Made by a program: the position numbers and the translations under genes
Shown here: positions 36,296 to 44,897 of the stretch, in pieces
Numbering within the stretch: position 1 is the stretch's first letter
How the letters are laid out: every line of letters starts with the position of its first letter
Source of the DNA: an uncultured Eubacteriales bacterium
GTDB taxonomy: Bacteria > Bacillota > Clostridia > TANB77 > CAG-508
Direction: 5' to 3'
DNA length: 64,000 nt
Assembly: GCA_949288175.1 (NCBI GenBank)
Contig: CASEIV010000008.1
Span: 18,991 to 82,990, forward strand
The notes under the pieces: generated by a model
The model's database searches: none
What the model was told of the DNA's origin: nothing
The model's input: the letters and a program-made list of their open reading frames with translations, nothing else

Positions 36296-37084
36296 TCATA
36301 TTTCTCTTTCAATTTTTTCTACATAATAATATATAAATTCCATTGGTGTTGGTATACCAGTTTCAAGACTTACTCTTGCTCTGTAATATTCTAACAAATC
36401 ATCTACTGGTGTGTTATTCCAGGCATGTATAATCGCATTTTGAATACCATTTGTAATTGTATTTCCAGATTTTTTATATAAATTTGTTAAATGTCTAATA
36501 ACATTTGTATTATCTCCTTTATTTTCAATCAGATATAAGATTGCATCATGTATATATTTTCTTCCTACCATTTTAGCAGGTATTCCGATTAAGTCTAATT
36601 CTCTAGCGATGCAATCTGATATCTTTTTCTTATTATCCTCCAATTCCTCTTTTAATACTTCCATTGTCTTTTGTGGTGTTACTTCTCTTAAACTTATCAA
36701 TTTGTTCAAAACATAATCAGCTGAATATCTCGGATGATTTTTATATAATATGATATCTGCACCATTTTTATGAACTATATCATATATTCTTTGTGAATGG
36801 ATATGTGTTGTTACAACAATAATTGGTTCATAGCCTAAGTTCAACTTTTTAAGTTCTGATAAAAATCCCAAAGAATCTGCATTCCCTGTCATACTGTTAT
36901 TTAATTCTAAATCTAATATAATACCTTCTGGCTCTTTTAATTTTGCATACTTTAGCCCTTCCACATCTGAATCCGTGATTCCAATAATTTCTACATCATC
37001 TCTACTCTTCACACTATTAATAAAATTGTTACAATCATTTCTATCATCTTCTATTATTAGTATCTTCATAGATTTTGTTGTCAT
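36296..37084 (-). CDS. Response regulator with Spo0A-type C-terminal domain
   Basis: 262 residues. The receiver domain has ILIIEDDRND (acidic pocket) and IILDLELNN (phospho-acceptor Asp). The C-terminal 120 residues match the Spo0A DNA-binding domain: LIGIPAKMVGRKYIHDAI and ITNGIQNAIIHAWNN. The recognition-helix Arg of Spo0A (SRVERAIRHAI) is replaced by Asn, Gln and Ile. It could be a diverged paralogue with altered DNA specificity rather than the master regulator. It probably pairs with the adjacent GHKL kinase. Divergent from the Xre regulator at 37240. Confidence 0.82.
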   Translation of the reverse strand: MTTKSMKILIIEDDRNDCNNFINSVKSRDDVEIIGITDSDVEGLKYAKLKEPEGIILDLELNNSMTGNADSLGFLSELKKLNLGYEPIIVVTTHIHSQRIYDIVHKNGADIILYKNHPRYSADYVLNKLISLREVTPQKTMEVLKEELEDNKKKISDCIARELDLIGIPAKMVGRKYIHDAILYLIENKGDNTNVIRHLTNLYKKSGNTITNGIQNAIIHAWNNTPVDDLLEYYRARVSLETGIPTPMEFIYYYVEKIEREI

Positions 37085-37239
37085 ATGTATACACCCTTTC
37101 TTCTTTTTTTTATAATGTTACCATATTTCTCTATAAAATACCATAATTCTACAAATATTTTACCATGTGTTCGAATATATTATATTGTAAAATTTATATA
37201 ATTTAATACTTAAGATTCTTATAATAGGAGGAGATTTAC

Positions 37240-37587
37240 ATGAATACATCTGATTTAAATTCAGAAAAACAAGAACAAATTTTAAGAGGTAAAAGGATAA
37301 AAGATATTAGAGAAAATGAATTACATATGAATAAAACACAATTAGCAAAAGAAATTGGTATATCTAGTCAGTTCCTTGGATTAGTTGAAGAAGGTAGAGG
37401 AAATTTAATGTATAGAAGCATTCGAAAACTTAGAGATTTAAGTGGTCATTCTGCTGATTATATTTTATATGGTCTTGATGATTCAACTATTGATAAAACG
37501 AAAGAACTACTAAGTTCATATAGTGATAAAGAAATTAAAATGGCTATGAATATTATAAAAGATATTGCCATTTTCATAAAAAATTAG
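37240..37587 (+). CDS. Xre-family transcriptional regulator
   Basis: 115 residues. The helix-turn-helix is MNKTQLAKEIGISSQFLGLVEEGRG near residues 30-55. It is followed by LRDLSGHSADYILYG, typical of Xre/SinR-like regulators, and a C-terminal helix likely to dimerise. The AGGAGGAGATTTAC ribosome site precedes the ATG. It is divergent from the Spo0A-like response regulator, and the shared 155-bp intergenic region is a likely control point for both. Confidence 0.88.
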   Translation: MNTSDLNSEKQEQILRGKRIKDIRENELHMNKTQLAKEIGISSQFLGLVEEGRGNLMYRSIRKLRDLSGHSADYILYGLDDSTIDKTKELLSSYSDKEIKMAMNIIKDIAIFIKN

Positions 37588-37703
37588 TCGATTTCTTAAA
37601 CTTTTTTGTGCTTTTTGTATTATTTTGAATATAATATATTGATTTTAATATATTACTTTCATAAAATATTCTATATAAGATATTTTTAAAGGTGGAATGT
37701 TTT

Positions 37704-37883
37704 ATGATAAGTAATTATTTAATCTATTTTTATACTTTGCCAAAAGAAGAACAAGTTAAACAATTATTAATAATTCTACTTTTCTTTTTAATTTTATTTC
37801 TTGCATCTATTTTTTTGGATTTTATAATACCAAAATTTAAAAAAGATGATTTTGGGGACGGAGGAAAAAATCATCGTTTTTAG
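37704..37883 (+). CDS. Small membrane protein with C-terminus encoded by a GGGGACGG element
   Basis: About 59 residues. One strong membrane segment (IILLFFLILFLASIFLDFII) follows a short N-terminus. The ribosome site AAAGGTGG lies 8 nt before ATG 37704; an ATG at 37692 lacks one. The last 13 residues (KDDFGDGGKNHRF) are translated from the palindromic element at 37838, so the native end was probably overwritten. Function unknown. Confidence 0.55.
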   Translation: MISNYLIYFYTLPKEEQVKQLLIILLFFLILFLASIFLDFIIPKFKKDDFGDGGKNHRF

Positions 37884-37957
37884 TTTTACTTATTTCATAT
37901 AAATAGAATATATTAAAAAGATGATTTTTTGCTCCGTCCCCAAAATCTCTTTTTTTG
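37838..37957. repeat. GGGGACGG palindromic element
   Basis: The left arm AAAGATGATTTTGGGGACGG (37842-37861) and onward pairs with the right arm ending CCGTCCCCAAAATCTCTTTT (37935-37954). There is also a direct repeat AAAAAGATGATTTT near the inner edge. The centre is AT-rich. Confidence 0.8.
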
Positions 37958-37958
37958 A

Positions 37959-37987
37959 TTGTTATTTTATCCCCTTTTTGATATACT
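37959..37987 (+). promoter_or_regulatory. Promoter giving a leaderless transcript
   Basis: -35 TTGTTA (37959-37964), a 17-bp spacer and -10 TATACT (37982-37987) lie only 9 bp before ATG 37997. No Shine-Dalgarno is present. A start 7 nt past the -10 box puts the 5' end within about 2-3 nt of the ATG. Confidence 0.6.
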
Positions 37988-37996
37988 GTATACATT

Positions 37997-38914
37997 ATGA
38001 AAAGTTTATATCGATATACAAAATTAAATGAATATTATATAAAACGATTTGGAGAACGAGTTTTAAAGATTTGTATTAATGGGCATTTTACTTGTCCTAA
38101 TCGTGATGGGACTTTAAGTCATTTTGGTTGCATCTTTTGCAGTGAATGTGGTTCTGGAGAACATTTAGACCCTTATAAAGATATTTCAGAGCAAGTCGAA
38201 GATTATTTTAAATCTCCTCGTTCTAATAGGGCTAATAAATTTATTGTTTATTTTCAAAATTTTTCGAACACATATGATTCTATCGATAACTTGAAAAAAA
38301 AATATGACAGTGCATTAATCAATCCTAAAATTATTGGATTATCAGTTGCTACAAGACCTGATTGTATTAATGAAGATATTGTAAAACTGTTATATTCTTA
38401 TACTGATAAATATTATGTTTCAGTAGAATTAGGTTTACAAACATCTAATGAAGAAATTGGAAAATTTATTAATAGACAGTATACAAACGAGCAATTTACA
38501 AAAGCTGTTGAATTACTTAATAAGTATGATATTGATGTGATTACTCATATAATGGTAGGATTACCTGGTGAAAGTTTTAAGGATATACAAAATACAGTAG
38601 ATTTTATAAACCAGCATTCTATCCAAGGACTAAAAATTCATAATACTTATGTAGTAGAAAATACTGTTTTAGCAGATATGTATAACAAAAATGAATATGA
38701 ACCTATTTCTTTAGAATATTACTTAGATTGTTTGACGTACATTCTTTCACATATTTCTCCTGATATCGTCATTCACAGAATATCTGGTGATGCTCCTAAA
38801 AACATATTAATTGCTCCTAAATGGGATTTACACAAAAAGTGGATATTAAATGGTTTGGATAAAAAATTAAAAGAAGAAAATTTGTATCAAGGGATATATT
38901 ATAAAACGAATTAA
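37997..38914 (+). CDS. TIGR01212-family radical SAM protein (YhcC-like)
   Basis: 305 residues. The cluster-binding Cys residues are in HFTCPNRDG and FGCIFCSECGSGE (the family's widely spaced motif). The following motifs are YFQNFSNTY, GLSVATRPDCI, VELGLQTSN and THIMVGLPGE. The family is conserved but its reaction is unknown. The gene has no ribosome site and its promoter is close to the ATG, so it is probably leaderless. A GGGGACGG-containing terminator follows. Confidence 0.88.
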   Translation: MKSLYRYTKLNEYYIKRFGERVLKICINGHFTCPNRDGTLSHFGCIFCSECGSGEHLDPYKDISEQVEDYFKSPRSNRANKFIVYFQNFSNTYDSIDNLKKKYDSALINPKIIGLSVATRPDCINEDIVKLLYSYTDKYYVSVELGLQTSNEEIGKFINRQYTNEQFTKAVELLNKYDIDVITHIMVGLPGESFKDIQNTVDFINQHSIQGLKIHNTYVVENTVLADMYNKNEYEPISLEYYLDCLTYILSHISPDIVIHRISGDAPKNILIAPKWDLHKKWILNGLDKKLKEENLYQGIYYKTN

Positions 38915-38915
38915 A

Positions 38916-38970
38916 AGATTTGGAGGACGAAAAAAGGGAAAATGACTCCGTCCCCAAAATCCCTTTTTAT
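38916..38970. repeat. GGGGACGG element acting as a shared terminator
   Basis: AAAGATTTGGAGGACGAA and GACTCCGTCCCCAAAATC are imperfect arms. The inner AAAAAAGGGA and outer TCCCTTTTT also allow a short terminator stem. It lies between the converging radical SAM and metallopeptidase genes. Confidence 0.65.
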
Positions 38971-39701
38971 ATCATAACCCTCTTTACATTTTTCTTTAAC
39001 CATTTATCAATTTCGAAATAATTTGGTATATATTGTTGAACTAAATTATAGAAATTACTACTATGATTAGCAAATATCATATGTGACAATTCATGAACAA
39101 TAATGGCATCAATTTTATCTTCTGGTAACATGATAAGCCTATTACTAAAATGTAATGCTCTTTTACTTGGTATACAGCTACCATATTTACTTCTTGCATC
39201 TCTTACTTTGTATTCATAGTATAATACTTGCATTTTTTGACTCCAATATGGTAATCGCTTTTCTAAATATTCCTTTGTTTTTACACAAAGAAATCTTTTT
39301 ACATATTTATCAATTATTGCTTTATTATCTTCATCTTTCAACATTTCTGGTATTTCAATAATAAATCGTTTATTTTCTTCATCTAAAATAATTTTTATTC
39401 TTTTTTTAGAAACATATTCTATTTGTATACAGAAATCTTCCCCTTTATAGCTTATCTTCTCTCCTGTATACCAATGTTTCATTTTATCATTTTCTTTAGA
39501 CATGATTTTTAGATATTGTTCATATATTTGTTCTTCTTTTTGCTGAATAAATTCCAACATTTTTTTGTTAGATAAATATTTGGATTTACTAATATTTAAA
39601 ACATTTCCTCTAAAATACATCGTTATACAATTCGTATGTCTATAATTTCTAATCATAACTGGAATTTCTTTTTCTTTAATTTTTATATACGCATTTGCCA
39701 T
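38967..39701 (-). CDS. YgjP/SprT-like zinc metallopeptidase
   Basis: 244 residues with the zinc-binding motif VHELSHMIFANHS (HExxH followed by a His 8 residues later) and the family motif RDARSKYGSC. A C-terminal YFEIDKWLKKN is typical of the M48-like YgjP/WLM family. The cellular role is unclear; SprT-like members act on DNA-protein crosslinks. No signal peptide, so it is cytoplasmic. Confidence 0.85.
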   Translation of the reverse strand: MANAYIKIKEKEIPVMIRNYRHTNCITMYFRGNVLNISKSKYLSNKKMLEFIQQKEEQIYEQYLKIMSKENDKMKHWYTGEKISYKGEDFCIQIEYVSKKRIKIILDEENKRFIIEIPEMLKDEDNKAIIDKYVKRFLCVKTKEYLEKRLPYWSQKMQVLYYEYKVRDARSKYGSCIPSKRALHFSNRLIMLPEDKIDAIIVHELSHMIFANHSSNFYNLVQQYIPNYFEIDKWLKKNVKRVMI

Positions 39702-39741
39702 TATTATTCAATTCCTTTTCTTAATTTTCAATCTTTGCTTC

Positions 39742-40209
39742 TTATTTTACAATCTTTTCCTTTTCTAAATATTCCAAAAATCCTGTGCATCCTTCTACAA
39801 TATCCTGATAAGTAACTGTAAAGTTTCCTGTGTACCATGGATCCGCAATATCTCTTGGATTTTTTGAAAAATCTAAAAGTTTATATATTTTATTGTCTTT
39901 ATCATTTCCTACAATTCTTTGGATATTTCGAATATTACTTTCTTCCATCCCAATGATGTAATCGTATTTTTCATAATCCTGTTTTTCAATTCTTCTTGCT
40001 TTATGTTTTGCATATGGGATTCCTTTTTCTTCTAATTTATCTTTAGTTCCATAATGCATATCATTTCCTATTTCTTCATAACTTGTAGCTGCTGAAGCAA
40101 TAGAAAATTGCTTTTCTAAGCCTTTCTTTTTTACCATATCTTTGAATATATATTCTGCCATAGGAGATCTACAAATATTTCCTAAACATACAAATAATAC
40201 TTTAATCAT
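39742..40209 (-). CDS. Low-molecular-weight protein-tyrosine phosphatase
   Basis: 155 residues. The P-loop is VCLGNICRSPMAE (CX5R), and the general acid Asp is in ADPWYTGNF. The length is normal for the family. It dephosphorylates protein tyrosine or arginine. The C-terminal region is complete. The ribosome site GGAAAGGTATAAAAAT precedes the ATG. Confidence 0.92.
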   Translation of the reverse strand: MIKVLFVCLGNICRSPMAEYIFKDMVKKKGLEKQFSIASAATSYEEIGNDMHYGTKDKLEEKGIPYAKHKARRIEKQDYEKYDYIIGMEESNIRNIQRIVGNDKDNKIYKLLDFSKNPRDIADPWYTGNFTVTYQDIVEGCTGFLEYLEKEKIVK

Positions 40210-40284
40210 ATTTTTATACCTTTCCTAATTTTTTGTTAAATCCATTTCTGCTTCTATGAATTTTTATTTATTTTCTAATAATTT

Positions 40285-40818
40285 TTACATTTTATTTAAA
40301 TAATTTATTAACACTTCATACACAGGTTTTCTTTCTGCCACTAATTTATTAGAAAGCATATCTTGTACTTCTTCTAAATTACACAATTTTACTTGTTCTA
40401 CTTCACTTTTTTGAATCTTAATTTTTGATACATTTATCACTTCTGTTTTTACCAAGTAAAAATCAAATATATGATTTGCATAAAAATGTTCTTTTACTTT
40501 TCTTCCTGTTTGATACGTCAACATATATTGTAAGTCTTTTTCTTCTAAATCTATTCCAATTTCTTCCTTTACTTCTCTAATGGCCGCTTCTATAGAAGTT
40601 TGTGCTGCTGATACATGTCCTGCAACAGACACATCCCATTTTCCAGAATTGGTCTCTTTATCTTTTGTTCTTTGTTGCATCAATATGTGTCCTTCTTTAT
40701 CAATGATTGCAATTACAACAATCCTATGCCATAAACCTTTTTCATGTACTTCTTTCCTTGTTACAACTTTTCCTGTTTTTGTTCCATCTTCATTTAAAAC
40801 ATCTATTAGTTCTTCCAT
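40285..40818 (-). CDS. Nudix hydrolase (IPP isomerase-like subgroup)
   Basis: 177 residues. The Nudix box reads GHVSAAQTS...AIREVKEEIGI: the metal-binding REVKEE core is intact, but the first Glu of GX5E is Gln. The start LIDVLNEDGTKTG resembles YfcD and IPP-isomerase-like members. The substrate is probably a nucleoside or isoprenoid diphosphate, not resolved here. It is 11 bp downstream of the HD gene. Confidence 0.87.
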   Translation of the reverse strand: MEELIDVLNEDGTKTGKVVTRKEVHEKGLWHRIVVIAIIDKEGHILMQQRTKDKETNSGKWDVSVAGHVSAAQTSIEAAIREVKEEIGIDLEEKDLQYMLTYQTGRKVKEHFYANHIFDFYLVKTEVINVSKIKIQKSEVEQVKLCNLEEVQDMLSNKLVAERKPVYEVLINYLNKM

Positions 40819-40829
40819 GTTTGTTACTC

Positions 40830-41459
40830 CTATATTTCATATTCTTTTAATCTATCTATATATGTTTGTATAGATTGATTGTTAATATCTTCTGGTTTTA
40901 ATTTGCAATATCTCATGACTTGTTCTTCAATTTCCAATGCCAATTTTATCAATTGATTTGCTTTTTCTTCATTAGACCATACAGATAATGGTTTATCTTT
41001 ATATCGTATCTTTGCATCTTCTAATCGCTCTTTTAAACTGACTACACCATCTGGTGCAACTCTTTGGTCACAATAGGCACATATCTTAATTTCATAATTA
41101 CTAGATTTAGCCGTTTGTTCATTTTTTCTAGAACGTTTTCCATCCAAAATTTCTAATTCTTTATTGTTTAAACCCAAATTTTTTCCAATTAACATATTGA
41201 TTTCATGATCATTTGTCCCATATTCTTCAAAATATTTTCTTCTTACTTCTATGAAATCCTTATCTTGTATTTCCTCTTCTAGTATTTTTACCATATTTCC
41301 CATATCATGTAATAAAGAAACTCTTGTGATTGCTTTTCTATCTATGGGCTTTCCAGTCCAGTTATCTAGAATCAGATTTGTACATGCTGCGACTCTTAAC
41401 ATGTGCATTTGTAGATTTTCTGGTAAATGATATTTGTTATATATTTTTAGTATGTTCAT
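40830..41459 (-). CDS. HD-domain phosphohydrolase
   Basis: 209 residues. LQMHMLRVAACT supplies the first His, and VSLLHDMGNM the HD doublet. IKICAYCDQRVAP continues the pattern of small HD hydrolases. It could act on nucleotides or cyclic nucleotides. The ribosome site AATAGGAGGCAGT precedes the ATG. It belongs to a run of five closely spaced genes reading down from 42705. Confidence 0.8.
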   Translation of the reverse strand: MNILKIYNKYHLPENLQMHMLRVAACTNLILDNWTGKPIDRKAITRVSLLHDMGNMVKILEEEIQDKDFIEVRRKYFEEYGTNDHEINMLIGKNLGLNNKELEILDGKRSRKNEQTAKSSNYEIKICAYCDQRVAPDGVVSLKERLEDAKIRYKDKPLSVWSNEEKANQLIKLALEIEEQVMRYCKLKPEDINNQSIQTYIDRLKEYEI

Positions 41460-41467
41460 ACTGCCTC

Positions 41468-41878
41468 CTATTTCACTAAGTCTAAATTACCATTTATGAT
41501 AATTGGTGAAAATCCTGATATCTCATCATATAACATGCCTTCTGGAATAGGATTATACATATAGATTTTTTTACCCTTCATAAAGGCTACATATAGCTCT
41601 AAAAAAGTTGCTCCACCAATATAATTTGGTTTTCCATTTTTATCAAAATTTAAAGTTAATACCGCATCCATGTTTGAAATGGTGGATTCACTTCGAAGAA
41701 GCATTCTTTTCTTAAATTCAGCATGTGCTTTATCTCCTAACTCCCACGCTTCCTTTTCAGCACTTGGATTATCATAACAGTTTGGTAATTCTATACTATG
41801 CCCCATCTCTTCTAATTTTTGTTTAATAGGTTCAATTCTATCATAAAATGTTTTACTACAAATCACTAATATTTTCAT
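41468..41878 (-). CDS. Nucleoside 2-deoxyribosyltransferase-like protein
   Basis: 136 residues. The motifs ILVICSKTFYDRI, SNMDAVLTLNFDKNG and IGGATFLELYVAFMKGKKI fit a small nucleoside-deoxyribosyltransferase-like family, in which the Glu of FLE would be the nucleophile. The assignment is by pattern only. ATG 41878 is used because AAAGGAG lies 8 nt upstream; an ATG 6 bp earlier is too close to it. Confidence 0.7.
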   Translation of the reverse strand: MKILVICSKTFYDRIEPIKQKLEEMGHSIELPNCYDNPSAEKEAWELGDKAHAEFKKRMLLRSESTISNMDAVLTLNFDKNGKPNYIGGATFLELYVAFMKGKKIYMYNPIPEGMLYDEISGFSPIIINGNLDLVK

Positions 41879-41891
41879 AACCATTTCTCCT

Positions 41892-42125
41892 TTAATTTTC
41901 TTCTATTAATTCAAATCGATAAGTTTGTTTTACTTCTGGATATTTTTCATGATCGACCTCTGACAAAAACATATCCAATGGTCTAGCCCATATTTCATTA
42001 TCTTCTTCATGAGTATAAATCACTAAATCCTCTTTCGTCTCAGAATGTTTTGCTATACAAATAATTTTATGAACAGTTCCTTTAAAATGTCTATACACTT
42101 GTCCTGGCTTTATTTCTCTTTCCAT
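41892..42125 (-). CDS. DUF1653 family protein
   Basis: 77 residues. The family pattern is clear: KPGQVYRHFKGTVHKII, IAKHSETKEDLVIYTH and ARPLDMF. DUF1653 proteins are small and poorly characterised, possibly binding cyclic or modified nucleotides; this is unproven. AAAGGAG sits 7 nt before ATG 42125; a frame open to 42167 adds an unconserved tail and is rejected. Confidence 0.85.
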   Translation of the reverse strand: MEREIKPGQVYRHFKGTVHKIICIAKHSETKEDLVIYTHEEDNEIWARPLDMFLSEVDHEKYPEVKQTYRFELIEEN

Positions 42126-42174
42126 AAACATTCTCCTTTCTTTATCTCTATTTTCTAAATATCTCATACAAAAT

Positions 42175-42705
42175 TTATTCCCATATTCCTGGATTAATAT
42201 ATCTAATTAATGCCATGATACAGGCATTTTCTGTTAAATCAATTCTAGATATCTCATCATGTGTTAAAATACTAATACCACCTTTTCCTGTATTTAATCC
42301 ATGACTTTTAAAGATTCTATCCATGACTTTTCCAAGCTCTGTACTAGTTATTTCATCTATATATGTTGCATCAATTGGAAATCCTTGACTGGTTCCTACA
42401 CTTTGTTTTCCTTCTTTATTTTCAATCACAACTGTATTAATATCTATCCATTCGTCTAATAAATCTGTAATTCCTGCTTCACTTGCTACATAATAGTCTG
42501 CCTCTATGTTATTTTTCTTCGCATATTCTTTTAAGTTTTTTACTCTGTTTTTCGCACCTATCACAATCTCTTTATTAATTGGCTGTGCTCCCACCTCTGA
42601 ATCAACTGGTATTCCTTCTATTTCGATATTATCAAAATATCTTTCAAAAGCTCTTTTTACGCCTTCTATTTTTCCTTGATTTTTTGTTCCCATTAATATT
42701 TTCAT
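42175..42705 (-). CDS. Inosine/xanthosine triphosphatase (YjjX, DUF84)
   Basis: 176 residues beginning KILMGTKNQGKIEGVKRAF. Further motifs are GAKNRVKNLKEY and YYVASEAGI, matching the DUF84/YjjX NTPase family. It removes ITP or XTP from the nucleotide pool. It is the first of the run of small housekeeping genes down to 39742. Confidence 0.85.
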   Translation of the reverse strand: MKILMGTKNQGKIEGVKRAFERYFDNIEIEGIPVDSEVGAQPINKEIVIGAKNRVKNLKEYAKKNNIEADYYVASEAGITDLLDEWIDINTVVIENKEGKQSVGTSQGFPIDATYIDEITSTELGKVMDRIFKSHGLNTGKGGISILTHDEISRIDLTENACIMALIRYINPGIWE

Positions 42706-42857
42706 TTTATCCCTCTTCTCTTTCTTTATGTGCCTATTTTATCACGGATAAAATGGAATGTAAATATTTAGAAACTTATTGAATTTTATAAAATTTCATA
42801 ATATACTTTGATTACAAATATCTTACATTATATTTTAATAAAGAAAGGATTTTTAAA

Positions 42858-43628
42858 ATGACAAATAGTAGAGATTTTTTAGATAAAATAGTTAATGTCA
42901 TCATTGATAAACCATTAGGCAGTAGACATTCTGAAAAATACCCAAATCATATCTATCCTGTAAATTATGGATATGTTCCAAATACCACAAGTGGAGATAA
43001 TGAGGAATTAGATTGCTATATATTAGGTGTATTTGAACCTTTGGAAACTTTTAAAGGGAAATGTATTGCCATCATTCATAGAACAAATAATAATGATGAC
43101 AAATTGATTGTTGTTCCTGAAGGTAGAAATTACTCAAACGAAGAAATTAGAGCATTAACAGAATTTCAAGAACGCTTTTTTGAAAGTGAAATTATTCGAA
43201 ATGATGTTGATTTTGTATTCAATAAAAATATTCCTGAACTTTCTGTAAGTCATTTAGAAAATAGCCTTTCATTTTACAAAACCATAGGATTTAAAGTAGA
43301 ATATGAAAGACCTGAAAATAAATTTGTATTTCTTTCAATGGGAAACATTCAATTTATGTTACAAGAATTATCTGATAATGAGAAATGGGAATTAGCTCCT
43401 CTTACCTATCCTTTTGGAAATGGTATCAATTTTCAATTAGAAGTAGATTCTGTTAATAGAATTTATTCAAAATTAAAAGAACATAATTATCCAATTGCCT
43501 TTGATATTGAGGAAAACTGGTATAGACAAGATAATAAATTACTTGGAAACAAAGAATTTTTAGTGCAAGATCCAGATGGATATTTACTAAGATTTTCTGA
43601 AGATTTAGGTGAAAAAGAGGTGATATAA
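42858..43628 (+). CDS. Inorganic pyrophosphatase-like domain fused to a VOC/glyoxalase domain
   Basis: 256 residues in two parts. Residues 1-115 match a short type I pyrophosphatase-like family: VIIDKPLGSRH, VNYGYVPNTTSGDNEELDCYI and HRTNNNDDKLIVVPEG. Residues 120-250 form a VOC domain (SVSHLENSLSFYKTIGFKV ... VQDPDGYLLRFSE) typical of bleomycin-binding or glyoxalase proteins. Such fusions are unusual. The methyltransferase gene starts the next base, and the GNAT gene follows. The ribosome site is AAGAAAGGA. Confidence 0.8.
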   Translation: MTNSRDFLDKIVNVIIDKPLGSRHSEKYPNHIYPVNYGYVPNTTSGDNEELDCYILGVFEPLETFKGKCIAIIHRTNNNDDKLIVVPEGRNYSNEEIRALTEFQERFFESEIIRNDVDFVFNKNIPELSVSHLENSLSFYKTIGFKVEYERPENKFVFLSMGNIQFMLQELSDNEKWELAPLTYPFGNGINFQLEVDSVNRIYSKLKEHNYPIAFDIEENWYRQDNKLLGNKEFLVQDPDGYLLRFSEDLGEKEVI

Positions 43629-44393
43629 ATGCAAGAAAACGAGTTAAAACGATATGAAGATATTGGAAACTGGGATTTTTCCGATATAAAATATACAACT
43701 TATCAAGAATCCAATTGGGATTTTTATGATGAAATTAAAAAACATTCTACTAGCTCCTCTTTACTTTTAGATTTAGGTACTGGAGGTGGAGAAAAAGCAC
43801 TGTCTTTTCTTCCTGATGTTGGTATGATTATTGCCACTGATTTTTCTAAAGAAATGATTAAAACTGCTAATAAGAATAAAAAACAATTTCCTGATAAAAA
43901 AATTAAGTTTGTTTGTATGGACAATTTAAACATGACTTTTCCAAAAAATTTATTTGATATTGTATCTGCAAGGCATACAATGATTGATGCTAAACAAATA
44001 TATGATGTACTAAACAATGATGGATATCTAATTATTGAAGGTGTTGATAAAAAAGATTGTTGGGAATTAAAAACTTTATTTCAAAGAGGACAAGCATTCC
44101 ATGATGAAATACCAATTAGCCAAATTGATTATGAAAACATAAAAAAAGCTGGCTTTCGAGAGATAGAAATGCAAGAAATTATACAATATGAATATTATGA
44201 AACAGAAGAAGATTTGTTGGCACTACTTTTAAAAACACCAATTCTAGATGATTTTTCTGAGATGGAAAACACTAATAACACACATCATCCATCAATTGAA
44301 AAAGATTTATTTGATACATATGTATCTACACATACCACTTCAAAAGGTATTGAACTAAAACGTGTTTTATATGGTATTGTTGCTAAGAAATAA
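43629..44393 (+). CDS. Class I SAM-dependent methyltransferase
   Basis: 254 residues. The SAM-binding motif I is LLLDLGTGGGEKALS, followed by IATDFSKEMIKTA and FDIVSARHTMIDA. The ATG abuts the stop of the pyrophosphatase-VOC gene, whose end supplies the AGAGGTGAT ribosome site, so the two are coupled. The substrate is unknown. Confidence 0.88.
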   Translation: MQENELKRYEDIGNWDFSDIKYTTYQESNWDFYDEIKKHSTSSSLLLDLGTGGGEKALSFLPDVGMIIATDFSKEMIKTANKNKKQFPDKKIKFVCMDNLNMTFPKNLFDIVSARHTMIDAKQIYDVLNNDGYLIIEGVDKKDCWELKTLFQRGQAFHDEIPISQIDYENIKKAGFREIEMQEIIQYEYYETEEDLLALLLKTPILDDFSEMENTNNTHHPSIEKDLFDTYVSTHTTSKGIELKRVLYGIVAKK

Positions 44394-44411
44394 ATTGTAG
44401 GAGCTGATTGA

Positions 44412-44897
44412 ATGATTGAAATTAAACAGTATAGAGAAATCAAACAAGAAGAATTACCAGAAACTTTAGACTTAGTACATAAAGTTTTTGATGAATTCGA
44501 AGCACCTTATTATTCTGAAGAGGGAATCGCTTCATTTTACAAATTTATTGATATAAATAATATGTCAGAACAATATTCTAATGGTTCTTTATATTTCTAT
44601 GGTTGTTTTGTTAATGATATTATTGTAGGTATGATTGCTGTTAAAGATTTTGTCCACATTTCGTTATTGTTTGTGGATAAACACTATCATCGACAGGGTA
44701 TTGCTAGAAGTTTATTTGATCATATTATACAAATATGCAAAGAAAAAAATCCTTCTTTAAAAATGATTACTGTTAATTCTTCTCCTTATGCTGTGGATGT
44801 ATATCATAAGCTTGGATTTTCTAATGTTTCTTCTGAGCAGGTAGTTGATGGAATAAAGTTTACGCCTATGGAGTTGAAAATAGAAAAGAATAACTAA
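44412..44897 (+). CDS. GNAT-family N-acetyltransferase
   Basis: 161 residues. The acetyl-CoA motif is HYHRQGIARSLFDHI (R/QxxGxA), with a preceding beta-strand LLFVDKH and a C-terminal VDVYHKLGF. The substrate is not predictable. It is the third gene of the plus-strand run with the methyltransferase, separated by 18 bp, with TAGGAGCTGATTGA before its ATG. Confidence 0.88.
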   Translation: MIEIKQYREIKQEELPETLDLVHKVFDEFEAPYYSEEGIASFYKFIDINNMSEQYSNGSLYFYGCFVNDIIVGMIAVKDFVHISLLFVDKHYHRQGIARSLFDHIIQICKEKNPSLKMITVNSSPYAVDVYHKLGFSNVSSEQVVDGIKFTPMELKIEKNN

